A stretch of DNA of 64,000 nucleotides from Caprimulgus europaeus (Eukaryota; Chordata; Aves; Caprimulgiformes; Caprimulgidae), in contig OU015524.1 in assembly GCA_907165065.1 (NCBI GenBank), positions 31,124,795 through 31,188,794 on the forward strand, in the 5' to 3' direction. Within the stretch, counting starts at the first letter, position 1. The number at the start of each line of letters is the position of its first letter. This document shows positions 23,067-35,012 of this stretch, one piece after another. The translations under genes were made by a program, and so were the position numbers. The notes beneath the pieces were generated by a model. That model made no database searches. It saw only the letters and a list, made by a program, of their open reading frames with translations, and had not been told where the DNA came from.

Positions 23067-23623
23067 CTTCCCCTCTCACCAGACTTTATGGAAGACATAG
23101 ATCTGCTTGGAGAGCAAGTTCAACAGCTGCCTGACACAGCTCCCGATGACTGTTCAATCACCGGCAGGGAACAAGCATCAGTGGCGTTTGGTACTTACTG
23201 TGGTACCCAGAACGGGCTAAGAGTGGAGGCCAGGTTGCAGGAGTACTGCATAAACTGGGAAGAGCCCCAACCACCCTGCTCCCCACTACCTGCAACCCCA
23301 AAGTCTGCCTATGGCCTAGTTAATGGCTGTTTCCAAATCCCCAGGTGTAGCCATGGGACATGGCCATTCACCCTCCCCAAATGGCGGCCTGGCAGCGGAA
23401 GCGTCTTGATGCCTGTAGGAGCAATGTCAGAGCCAGCTTCATGCTGGTATGGGGGCCCACCATGGACCCAGAGGGTCACAGTGTGGCCTGCATCCAGGGG
23501 ACCCAGCCCACATGCCCCAGCCAGCTCCTGGCTGTCAGGTGGCCTGAGGCAAGTCCCTTTTCTCCTCTGCCTCCCGCTCCCCTCCCCAGCCTTTGTTTTC
23601 ATGTCCATGGTGTGCTGGCCTGG

Positions 23624-23682
23624 CAGGGCAGGGACCCTCCCGAGGGCAGGGACTCGGGCAGGGACACTCCCGGCTGGGCGTT
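23624..23682. repeat. Short GC-rich tandem repeat (GGGCAGGGAC-type)
   Basis: GGCAGGGAC occurs three times with CTCCCG spacers inside a GC-rich patch (about 23380-23790). The long open frames in this patch overlap each other on both strands and look compositional. Confidence 0.5.
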
Positions 23683-24658
23683 ACACAGTGCAGCCCTGGC
23701 CAGGCCCAGCCGGGTTGGCGGGACGGGGTGGTCCTGCCCACCCTGCCCTGCTGCCAGGCCCGCTCAGTGCCCGGGATCTGGTCCCTCCTGTCACAGCCTG
23801 CTTTCCAATTATAGCATTTCAGGGCTGCGACCGTGTTTAATTGTCTGAGTTTTATAAACACTAAACGGCCTTGGCTGACGCCCGAGTTAATGATCCCCTA
23901 CAGAAGCGACTTTGGCCAGCCAGCTCCCCACCGGGCTGTCGCCACGCCCGCCAGAAAGGGTCAATTAAAAAAAGACGGGAGGGGATAAAAACACAGAAAC
24001 ATGACTTAAAAGATGATGCTGCATCTGAGGAAATGACACATAACGCCCTCCTGTCTGCCAGGGATGTGTGATGCCGCCGCTAGGCTGGGCTTTCCTGAAG
24101 GCACCAAACAGTGGCAGTTCTGCTCCTCAAACCCACCAGCCTGTGGCAGCCAGAGCCAGGCAGCATGACCTGCCACACCTGAGCACCCCTTCCCACCGTC
24201 CCAGTGACCACCCAGATGAGAATCCGATGACAGCGGAGGATCTGTAGCAGGACAAGCTGTTCAATTCACCTACCATGTCAAATCTATGTCTCTTTACTTC
24301 AGGTTTTCCAGCCTGTTAATGTCAACAAAGAAAAAGACCCAACACAACCCACCTCAAAAATGCAAACAGAATGAAAAACCCTGCAAGAGTAAATAGCCCA
24401 GGCTTTTATGCTAATGCAAGAGTCGCTGACAGCATCAAAACAAAGGAAAAATCTCTGGGTCAAATTTGCAACTGATGTAAATAAGCCTATTGGGTTCCAG
24501 TGAGAAGCACCAACTGTCATACAACAACACATACACATGAACATTCGCTCCCCTCGGGTAATGCATCCCAGCTCAGTGGCACGAAGGACACTGGAAGGGA
24601 AGCAGGTGACGCTCCATTAGAATCTGTACATGTGCTCCACTAAGCTCAGCATTTCTAT

Positions 24659-24691
24659 TAAAAAAAAAAAAAAGAAAAAGAAAAAAAAAAA
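24659..24691. repeat. A-rich low-complexity run
   Basis: A run interrupted by three G, about 33 bp. Intergenic. Confidence 0.85.
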
Positions 24692-25056
24692 GCCAGGCGA
24701 GCGCACAGCTGCAAGGCGGCCTGGGTAATTGTGCAATGCTGGGAACTCTTAGGTAGTTAATAATTATACTCAACCTTCGGTCTAGTTCCTAACAACACCC
24801 CTAGGCGTGTCGCTCTTACAGAATAAGGGCACACGCCCTGCTGTGTCTCCTTGCTTAACAGGAACACAAAGTACAGTAGTAGGAGGTGTTTCCTTGAACT
24901 CTGAACAATTGGACATTTAAGGATTAATTACTGTTAAGGAGCTTTGGACTGGCAAACACACTAACTCAGCTCTTGGCTGCGTCTCCCAGCCAAGTTCTCT
25001 CAGTCATCCTAATTAGACATTCTGATACCATCTTTAATTATATGATCTCACATATT

Positions 25057-25084
25057 TTTTTTTTTTCTTCCTTTTTTTTTTTCT
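25057..25084. repeat. T-rich low-complexity run
   Basis: T runs interrupted by CTTCC, about 28 bp. Intergenic. Confidence 0.85.
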
Positions 25085-28000
25085 TCTTACACTGCACCCC
25101 TGCCTTGTGCAGCACACTGAGCGGGCAGAGCATGGAGGGTGAACGGGTGGCAAGGAAGGCACCCGGCTGGGTGTCACTCCCCCCCACCTGACTCGGTTGG
25201 TACAGCAGCAGGACCATGCACCACTGGGACCTGAGGCAGTTGGGACCCGAGCTCCCCATGCTGCTGAAAACACCCTGGGGTCTTTCACAAGAGGGAGGAA
25301 AGCGTTGAGCCTGCCACAGCTCCCTCGCTGCTGTGGGCAAGACGGGACGTATACTGTATTTGTCAGTATTGACTGCAGCTCGGCTGGAAAAATCCTGTGC
25401 CGAGCGATATTCCGCGCCAGCCTCAGTGAGTGCGTGTGTGTGCACATGTATATACACAGGCACTCTCCTGTACACACCTTGATCTTGTTGAAACAACAGG
25501 AGGAGCATAGTGCATGTTATTAATGTTTTTCACCTTTGTAAACACTATATCGCCGGGGTGACACGCCTGCGTCCCCAGCAGTGCTGTGGGCCGGGTGCTC
25601 TCCCATCCCCCTTGCCCCAGTGCCTGACAAAAGCTGCTGAAGCTGCTTTGTATTCAGTCTGGTCTTGTTGGTTTGCAACATCCTTCCTAGGAAGGGACCT
25701 GGCTACATCCAAAAGTCACTAACCCGACGTCACCTTGGCTTTTGTACATTGCCTTTCGCTGCCCACCCTCCCACAGCTCCCCCTTCCCCCAGATGCAAGA
25801 AGGGAAGTTTTGGGTGGCGTGCTTTCAACTGAAATGCTGCTCTGCTGAGCTGGAAACTCAGTATACCCTGAGGTCAGCTGAGGTTCACTACACTGAGGAA
25901 CTCCTTAAATGGTACAGTCTGAAAAGCCATCTCCCTTGGTCTTTGCGAGCAGCGCAGCGATGGATGAGCGAGTTCTCAATGGGACCCTTTTCTAAATGCT
26001 AAACCCCTAACCTTGCAGGAACACAGGGGCAAGGAGGCAGCTGCAGTCTCCCTGCTTTCCTCAGCGCCAGCCAGCTCCCTGGAAATGGCTCCAAGATCCA
26101 CCCCTGCCTCTGCCTGCTAGCAGAACTGGTTGGCCTCAGTGGGAGGGCGTATGGCACCCATGCTTGCACTGCTCTTCTGGGGCTGGTGAGCCTGGCACGT
26201 GCCCTGGCAGGGTTGCTGCCCATCCTCCTCTAGGGTCTGGGCTAGCCTGCGGGCATAGACACCACCAAGTGCTTCCCCACCTCTTCCAAAATCAAGGAGG
26301 AGGAAAGGAAGACCTGACTGTCCCAGGCAGCCAGCAGTACCCCACACAGGGAGGAGCCCTCTCCTCCCAGCTCCTTGGCGTTCCTTGCTGATTCAGAGTC
26401 AACATAATGGGGCCGAGATGGCGCCATTGATCCTGCTGGGCAGGCGGAGCCGCTGTACAGTAGGGATTCGTAATGGCTTTCTTCCCCATGGCACCAGGTC
26501 ACAGGATCCAACCCTTCGTACAGCCCCGTGGTAGAAACAGCCTTCATCCCTCCCTGCCACCAGAAACATGCATGTGGAGCAGCCACTGGTCCTGGGGAAT
26601 GGAGCAATGGCAGCAGCTGCACAGGGAAATTAAGAGTTGGAGCCAAATGAAAAACAGAAAGAAAATAGGGACTAGCCACCACAGGTGGAGGACAGATCTA
26701 CCCTGCCAAGGCAGCCAACCGCATTCTTAGGAGAAATTTCCTAAGAGGGTCCTTCCTTCCAGCCCCCTAGGACCAGAATGTCCATGCAGTCAGGGACCTC
26801 CTACATTCAAGGTGCCTCTTGGGGGACTGTGGGTTGCCAAGACCTTCACTGTACAGCTCCTTCTGCTCTGTGCCACCATAGCACAACCTTGCTCCTCACA
26901 GCTGCCTAGGGAAGGCCTGGCCAGGGGTGACTGTGGCTCCAGCAAACCTCCACCGCCACCAGGGTGACAGGAGCAGAGGGGAGGAAGAGCATCACTCTAG
27001 GATGATCAGCCATCCCAGCTCCAGGTGCCAGCAGAAGAGCACGCACAAGGTCAAGGGAAGCACCTGAAGCCAGTATTTTGAAGGTGTCACTCTCCTTTCC
27101 TATTCTCTACCTTTCACCACAGACATTGTCACAGGCAGATCTTCATTTCCTCAGATGCCAAAAGTGGAGAAGGTAATTAGATACCAGTATGGCCTCAGAA
27201 CATTGCTCAGAGTAGAGATTTAATCACAGTCTTTGTGGTTCATAAACACAATGTTCAGTTGGAGGCTACAAAAGGCAACTAACGTCTCCTATCACCCCCG
27301 TGACCTGTGGCAGCCAGGGAGGAGCAGAGGCTTGCAGCCCTTTATGTCAACATGAGCCTAGAACAAAGGCTACAGTGGCCAGCTCCTGCTGTGTGAGGCT
27401 CTGGTGCTGCTCACTGGTGGTGCTGACACCCTAAGCCCCAGCTTTGAGGGGTCGGAGCAAGGCTGTGCCTCGCTAGACCGTGGGGCAATCTTTGATGTGG
27501 CGGGATCATGAGCTCACCTTTGCCCCTAGATGAGTGAAGACATTTATGGGCCTCTGGCATGTAACTTTTCTTCTAAGCCCACAGTCTGGCGTCTGCTGCT
27601 CTACCCTCATTAACATGAGATAAACAGTTTCAAAACGAATTGAAGTGCATTGCAGAGTAGTAATATGATGTAAGCAACTGCAAAAGGAATTAGGCGAATT
27701 AGAGCATCCAGTGCCTGAATAACTCAAGCTACCCAAAGGAAAAGAACTGACCTATTTCTTGCCTTTGCCCAAAACCAGCGTCATCTTCTGTTGTGGCCAC
27801 TCACATCAGTAATCACCACCATGAGTGTGTGTCATCACTGAGAGCCACTGATGAATTTGCCCAAGTCTGGGAGCCCAATTAGGGTTACAGAAATGGGATG
27901 GGGGGTCAGGGGGAGCGTCTGTGCTCAGTTGATGGATTGTGCCTGACCCATGACTAGGATCACGGGCTCTAGATATGTATTTACCTTTCCAGGGAACTTG

Positions 28001-28434
28001 AAAAACAACTGCTGCCTAGGAGAGGAAAAACGGTAGGAGAGCCTGCAAAAAGCAAGTAGGCAACAGTTCCTGACACTGCCTGTGAACTTGCAGAGTTGTA
28101 CAATCATTTGTGGGATGCAGGCTCTAGATTACGGCCATGTAAGGCCTGTCTCTCTCTCTTCCCCCACGCCAGTCTGTGGAATGGAGCATGCAAAATGAAA
28201 AGGGAAATCTGAGACTCACACTGCGGCAGGCTGAACAGTTTACATTCTTGTCTGCCATGACATCCTCCTCCCAGCTTAGTCCTTATCTGTTTGACCTCGC
28301 ATAGCCAGCATCAAAAAAGCTGATACTTAATACAGAGGAATTCTGGAGTTCAAATGAGATAGCACCGCAAGGGGGAAAGAAACATGCTCGCAATATACTC
28401 CTTCTAGACTATGTTGAATCAAAAGCAGAAATGC

Positions 28435-28870
28435 AAACTGGTTGAGGTTGGTAGGCACCACTGGAAACTGTCTACTCCACCCCTCTGCTCAGGCAGAGTC
28501 AGTTAGAGCAGATTGCTCAGAGCCATGTCCAGTCAAGTTTTAAATGTCTCTGAGGATGGAGACTCCACAAACCTCCCCTGGCAACCTATGTCAGTGTTTA
28601 ACCACCTTCACAGTGAAAAAGTTATTTTCACATCCTCTATTGCAAATTGTGACCTCTGCTTCTCATCCTGTCACTTGGTACTACTGGGAAGAGTCTGATC
28701 ACATCTTCTTTGCTCCCTCTTCCCATCAGGTATTTATACACTTAAGTAAGATCCTCTCTGAGACTTCTTTTTTCTCAAAGCTAAACAATCCCAGCACTCT
28801 CAGCCTCTCTTGGCCTCTCCTCCAAGCCTTGCCCTGTCTTTATCAAGGAAAATCTCCCTGAGGTGTTTTG
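28435..28870 (-). mobile_element. Old, diverged CR1 LINE
   Basis: Antisense CR1 blocks are recognisable on the plus strand: GCAGATTGCTCAGAGCC, GGAGACTCCACAAACCTCC, GCAACCTATGTCAGTGTTTA, CAGTGAAAAAGTTATTTTC, TTGCTCCCTCTTCCCATCAG and TCTCAGCCTCTCTTGGCCTC. The copy is considerably more diverged than those at 6606 and 11936, and its terminal repeats are lost. Confidence 0.7.
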
Positions 28871-30885
28871 GATCTCACTACACTGGAACACGCATGAAAA
28901 ACCTTCTTTTAAATCTCAGCCTTATGAGAGTGTGCCAGCAACTTCCACCCAGGTTGATAATCCATCTGTATTGCTCCTTGCGCTGACAGTGGCCAAGCGC
29001 TGCTGAACGGGGGCGTCACTTGTGCCACCTGAGACAGAGCAGAAAACACTGGACTCTTGCAACTGAATTCAAGAGCCTGTTATGACGACATGAAACTTCA
29101 GGGGGATCAGGTCATAGACACCAGTAGGAGTGGGACCATAAGATGGTATGGTTTGGGGTTTTTTTTTAAGGCATCATTTGTTCCACTGCAGGGTATCTGA
29201 TGCAATAACAGTGTCACAGTTTTCCTCTGTCACATCCTTCCCACATGACAGTGGAAACATCACTTAAAACCAGCATTCTGGATGCTCTCCTTTCCCCCAC
29301 ACTCCCACTCCAGCTCTACTTGCCATTAAGCTTTCTTCAGGTTTAGCACATGCTTATTCTTTCCATTGGCTGCAGAACTTCTTCAGTGTTCCTATAGCTG
29401 CTCCTGCAGATTCTAGACCAAATTTAAAAAGTAAGGAAAAAGAAAAAAATCACCAAAAGCCTTCATCTGACAACTTGCTATCTCTGGCATGATATATTCA
29501 GGTCAAACCTCTGGGCTTTTTCTTGCCACAAAAGCTCTGCCCCTGGTAGCATCTCCCCTCCACTGAATATGAGGAGCTACCACACCTGCTGCCTGGAGAG
29601 ATGAGCGAGTTGTTGCTGCTTCACCAAGAAACGTGACTGTGAGGGAAGTGCAGAGATTAGTCTCCCATCATGTGAAGGGGACAGGCAAAAGAGACATCAC
29701 TGGGATGTATACTCATCCTGATAGAAGTAGTTTTGGTGCAGATGCCCCTCACATTCTCTCTTTGCAAAAGGAACGGGTGATCTCTGGCACAGCATGACTC
29801 TGACAGCCTCCTGGTAACACACAGAGCCCTCCCTCACTTACAGAAGGTCTGGGCATCGCAGGGTAGAGGGAAGGTGAGCTTGCTTCAGAAGGAGAGGAAA
29901 TTCCCTATGTGAAGTGGAGATCTCAAACAAGATGAGGATGTTGGGAAAAACACAATTTCCATGTCAATGTGGTAGAATTTGGCCTCCCACAGCTAGAAGA
30001 CTGGTGGAAAACAGTTTGCTCTGCTGTGTAATTTCATCCTTCAAAACCAAATTATAGTAACTGCTGTGGACATTCCAGCGTCTGCGGGCTAATGATGATA
30101 AAAGGCAGTCACAGCCAGCCAGCGCTGGGAGGAAACCAGGGGGGAGGCCCAGCCTCACCACCAGCATTTGCAGACAAGCAACATGAAGCCTTTATGAAGG
30201 GTGCTGTCAGCAAACAGGAGCTTAGGGAGCACTTCAGGTTGGCAGGAGGCAAGCAAGAACGCATCCTCCTGTTAGTCTTTTTTGGGGAGGGGGTGGAGGG
30301 GGGGATACGCTGCCAGAGGAGCCGGTTTGACAAAATCAAGGCTGGATGCTTGTGTGCACCAGCGCAATGGGAAAGCCCTTCATGAGGCAGGAAATCCTGG
30401 AGGCACTCCCCTTAGAGAAAGCTTGTGTGCAGTAGGAGATCAAATGGGAACTCCCCCATGCCCCAGGCCCTGGGGAGATAGATATTAAAAGATTATGCTC
30501 TTGGGTCCTTTGGCATATTTGCTTATAATTGCCATGCCCCCAGAAGAACTACTTTTTCTTTTAGCCCCACCAGGATGAGTGCATTTAGAAAAAGCCTCCC
30601 AAAGGCTCTCCCTCACCCCCTGTGACACCCTTGGTCCCATGGGGCACCCTAAGGCTGGTTCCAGCTCTACAGCCTAAACCCTCCTATACTGACTTCATGT
30701 CAACTTTCCTACAATATGGATTCCTGGCTGCTGAGCTCACTTTACACAGGCATGTGCATGTATTCCCCATTCTGGTGACGACCTTCAGCATTCCCCATGA
30801 CTTTACAAATACTTCCATACACCAGCCACATGACTTCCTCTGACATCTTTCCTCTTCCCCATGGCACTGTGAGAACAAAAGGGTT

Positions 30886-30920
30886 AAAAAAAAAAAAAAA
30901 AAAGAGGGGGTGGGGGGGTG
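30886..30920. repeat. A18 homopolymer followed by G-rich run
   Basis: A run at 30886-30903, then mostly G to about 30920. Purine-only on the plus strand. Confidence 0.9.
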
Positions 30921-31809
30921 TAAAAAAAATGAAAAGAAGGACAGGGACCAGCAGGAAGCCAAAGCAGACATTACTCGTAAGGAAACCCATGAGTAAGGAG
31001 CAGCTTGGCCTGGCGCCAGCCTGGCCAGCCATGACTCACCTAACATCTCCTCCCCAACCACCGTTTCTTTTTTAACTTGAATATGACATTCTCCACTCCT
31101 AACCGGGTGTATCTGGGCTCCTGCCACTGCAGAGACTGCAGCTTTTCCCAGGTGAGCAAAGGAATCCCATCTTAACCTCTTCCTTATTGCCAGTGAAGCA
31201 ACCATACTCTCCACCTCACGTTTCCAGAGCAGAAGCTTTGAGTTCTTCTGGCTGAGGAGAGGGGATTAAAAAAAGTCACTTCAGCACGCATTTTCTACCC
31301 CTATCCCTTTCTTTTTGAAGCCAAGATGAAAGGATTAATGCGTTATTTGCCTTTTAGCCCAGGTGGTCTGCTCTGCTAGCCTCTGCCCCATTTACCATTG
31401 TTGCAGCTCACAGCTGTCTGGATTGCAGCTGCTCTAATGAAAGAAGCCCTGAAATGTGCTACAACCAGGCACCTGGCAATGCTGTACCCGTTTGTTCATA
31501 TGGAAGGAACATGCGAGCTTTTAATTGTTCATGGCAAAGGGAGCTTTTTAATGACTTCAATTAACAGAGAGAGAAGAACTCCAGTTAGCTCTTGCTATAC
31601 AAAAGTGTCCACAACGTCATTAAAACAAGATTTACAAGTGTCATAACTCCCAGCAGCATAGTCAACAATACAGCCAATCATTACAACTGAGCACCAAAGG
31701 AGAAGGGAACATCACACCACCAAGGAATGGGAGGAAAAGAAAGGAATAGGGGGGGCAAAGGTGCAGAGGAAAAAAGAAAAGTCATTTTTTCTTTTCAGTC
31801 CAAATTGAT

Positions 31810-31815
31810 TTTATT
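31810..31815 (-). terminator. FOSL2: Candidate distal FOSL2 polyadenylation signal AATAAA
   Basis: Minus-strand AATAAA with an upstream TGTA element within about 10 bases and a T/C-rich stretch 25-45 bases downstream. It is the last of several hexamers after the stop codon. The choice among hexamers is an inference. Confidence 0.45.
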
Positions 31816-32832
31816 CTACAAAATGCTACTCAGTTAAAATTGTAAAAGCAAAACCATTTTAATACGTTCTTTCTTTCATAGCAGCAAGCTTTCTCTAACA
31901 AGCTTTTTGTTTTAGTGCAAATACTGTAGGCCTGTATTACAGTAAAATAACAAGAACAGAAAAGAGACAAGAGCAGAGAGAACGCCTCAGAGCTGAGATT
32001 CTCCAGGACTGCAAGAACAATATCAAGATCACAACGAGCAAAGAAGGGTCCTGATTCAGCTTTAAGAGCCTCCTTGGCAGAAAATATTTCGCCACAGACC
32101 AAAAAAACCAAAAACACCATGATCTAAAAACTTTTGAGGGGAAAAAAAAATAATAAAAAAAAGATAATGGTGCCCCCAAACCTTCAATAAACTTCATGGT
32201 CACCTATTAATCATTGAGGCTTGATTCCACCTCCAACACCTGCTTTGCAGCAGCGAAATGCTACTGATGCTTTCATTTCCCCCCAGGAGAGTGGAATCAG
32301 AATCAGGCCCTTTCTGTATCTGAGGATCTTCAAGCAGACTTTAGTGACACTAGTAACTTATCGCTCTAATAAAGATGCACTATCCCTTACTGATGTTACT
32401 TTGAACTACACAGTATATCAAGATATATACAACATTTTATCCTCTCACTGAGCAAAAACAATTGGATACCTATTTTCTACATATTTTAATATGGTTTTAA
32501 TATCAAGTAACCACAAACAAGAAAGTGGAATAACCCTTTAATCATACAGGATAGAAGGGGAACAATTAAGTAAAACAGGATGGGATTTTATTATTATCTT
32601 GTATTCTGAGATTTGTCCTCAACTCCACCTACTGTTCACAGAGGAATGATAATGCATCTTTAGAAACATATCTCTTTTTACATTTTATACAGACAACAAC
32701 AAAACCCCAAATCTTTTATTTAAGGAATCAAAAAAAAAATTATTAGCCTAAAAAAAGAAGAAGATTGGAGTATTTTTAATGCTTTCTTTATTATATCCAA
32801 GTTTTGAACAGAAAAAAGATGTAAACATGATA

Positions 32833-32841
32833 AATAAATAA
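32833..32841 (-). promoter_or_regulatory. FOSL2: AU-rich element nonamer UUAUUUAUU in FOSL2 3' UTR
   Basis: The minus strand reads TTATTTATT within CTTATTTATTTATC, giving overlapping AUUUA pentamers. Such nonamers are bound by TTP and related proteins and are typical of short-lived immediate-early mRNAs. Confidence 0.55.
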
Positions 32842-33089
32842 GAAATAAAGTGTAGATTGTTCCCCCCACCTCTTAAAATGTTCAGCTTGGCCTTCCTAAA
32901 GAAAATGAACTTGCAAGTGTCATAATAATATTTCTTACGTTTCAGAATTCTGGTTTAGAATGGAAAAAATACGAACAAACAAAACAAAAAAAAAAGAAGC
33001 AACAACCAAACACCAGGAATGTGAGTTGGGAGGATGTTAAATTAATGGCAGGCAGATCTGCTGAAGCAGGCACAAGAAGGCTGCCTGCC

Positions 33090-33098
33090 AATAAATAA
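33090..33098 (-). promoter_or_regulatory. FOSL2: Second AU-rich nonamer UUAUUUAUU in FOSL2 3' UTR
   Basis: The minus strand reads TTATTTATT, only about 10 bases downstream of a 16-base C run in the transcript. Its position in the same presumed 3' UTR as the other nonamer supports an instability function. Confidence 0.5.
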
Positions 33099-33107
33099 TA
33101 AGATACC

Positions 33108-33123
33108 GGGGGGGGGGGGGGGG
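33108..33123. repeat. G16 homopolymer (C16 in the FOSL2 transcript)
   Basis: Sixteen consecutive G on the plus strand within the presumed 3' UTR, directly followed by T/G-rich sequence. Confidence 0.95.
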
Positions 33124-34984
33124 TGTCTTAGGTTTGTTTTCATTTTGTTTTTTCTTTTCATTTAGGATGAAGGCCAGGTGGATCCTACATACAGTAAGCA
33201 GCAAAATTAAAGGTTCAGATGAACTAAATAGATCATTTAAATAATAATTATAAAAACACATCAGAGAGCTACTGTCCCCAGCACGTTGGTCCCAAATCCC
33301 ATCACACCACAAGCAGTTTGAGACTTACCCAGTCTCCACACCTACGAGAAAGGAATGGATGAAGGCAATGCCACAACTGGGAAGGGGGAAGGAGGAACGA
33401 GGGGGAAAAACTGGAATAGCAAACATCACTTGGAAGCTGAGTGTTTCCTTCAATGCAGCTGCTACTGCTCCTCCCAGTTTGGCATTGATTAATTTAAGAT
33501 GTCATTAGAGGCTTCATTGGGCCAGTCTCTAGGGGGTTGACCCAATACCAGCTGAAATTCCCTGCGCCTTTTTCTATTGACTTCAACAGCTCTTGGTCAG
33601 AAACTCGTTATAATAGCTCCCACTTCCCCATTAATTGCAGAACATGGAGACACTATACATTTAGGAATTGGCAGGGAAGGTACTTATGGAAAATACCATT
33701 TTGGGGATGAGGAAGACAGCCAATTCCTAAAAAAAGTATACAAGTAAACCTGAAAAGAACGCAGGGCCAGACCAAAACAGCCACAGAGCTCAAGTTGTAT
33801 CTGTCGGCCAGAAACGTAACTAAAGTAAGGCTGATCCACGCAATACAGAAGGCAGGAGACCAGCAATCCCAACACAGACATCCTCTGAGATCTGAGGGAC
33901 AAAACGGGCCGGCACAAGGTATTTGAGGCTTCTTCCAGATAGTAGAAAATAATCCTCTTTTCTGGGCAGTTGCACACAGTTCCTGTCAGCATCACAGGAC
34001 AGGAAAGGGGACCATCCTGTCCTGTCTCTGAGAAGGCCAATGACAAGGCAGTGGGCAAGGGGCAGCTGCAGCTCCTTGTGGCAATGATTCGGTGAGCAAA
34101 AGCAAAGGTAGGTTTCTGTTGTTCCACTAGGAGTTAGGCTTACTCAGGTTTGAGGGGGCAGCTGACTGCCTGAAACCCCTAGTAGGAATGCTCCTGATCT
34201 CCTGGGAGACAATGATCCTGGACAGCTGGCCTCAAAAGTAGCTGCATCACTTTAGGATTCACCACTTGTCAATGTTGCATTCTGCTCAAAAATGGGTGGA
34301 AGTGACACGCAGAGACATTTTATTGAACGGTTTTAGATTTCAATCCAGACTGGCCCAAACAAGCATCTGGCAAAATGGAGACAGTTAGAGAAGCAGCAGT
34401 TTCACCCAAAGTGATATCATCTACATAAAACCCTACGAAAACAGAATCCCCTGTGCTAACTACAGGAAGTTCAAGGTCTACTTTATTAAAAAGGAAGTTT
34501 TCATGTTCATGTCAGGACAAGAGAACTCCTTTATCAATTTTACTTATTGTGTAAGCTCAATTTGAAACCTCTAGCACTGATATAATGATGGAAGTGTTTA
34601 AGCAATAAAGAAAAAGCCTGAATCACCATCAGCTTTATGAAGCAAAAAAGATCACTCATATCTTTCTATTTCTGGCAGGTTTGCTAAATAACTAGGTTTA
34701 AAAATAATACTAATAATAAAAAAGCAAAGCATACCTTTAGAGCCAAAGTAGTGTCCCTTTGAAATGACTCAAGGAATGGGCAGTGGCCAGGGTTTGAGGG
34801 AAGCCAGCCCTGCTGAGTAAAGGTCCGGTTCCACAAGACTGAACCCTATTAATTCCCAGTGGAGTTGGTGGGAACTGCAGCAGTTAAGCATCTTGCAGGA
34901 CTGGCCCAATAATCGCATATTGCATTTCTCCAGGTCCAGCCTGATCAAGAAATACTCTGGTTTCAGTTGATTAAAAAAAATAAT

Positions 34985-35012
34985 AAGATATATATGTGTA
35001 TATATATATAAA
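34985..35012. repeat. (TA)n dinucleotide run in FOSL2 3' UTR region
   Basis: Alternating T/A with a GTGT interruption, about 28 bp. Confidence 0.8.

Larger units (their letters stand above)
14141..31785. other. Intergenic region between PLB1 5' end and FOSL2 3' end
   Basis: No exon chain with matching splice phases and family similarity was found on either strand. Open frames up to 250 codons (for example 19323-20051 and 23088-23840 on the plus strand) resemble no family I know and overlap other frames. The contents are one old CR1 (28435), one old SINE copy (22885), a 22-bp tandem repeat and simple repeats. Unique AT-containing stretches around 23810-24010 and 24770-24960 could be conserved non-coding elements. 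Confidence 0.6.

Noticed and set aside
23088-23840. 250-codon plus-strand open frame
   Set aside because: Lies in a GC-rich patch with overlapping open frames on both strands, no known domain, and starts inside unique sequence next to an old SINE.
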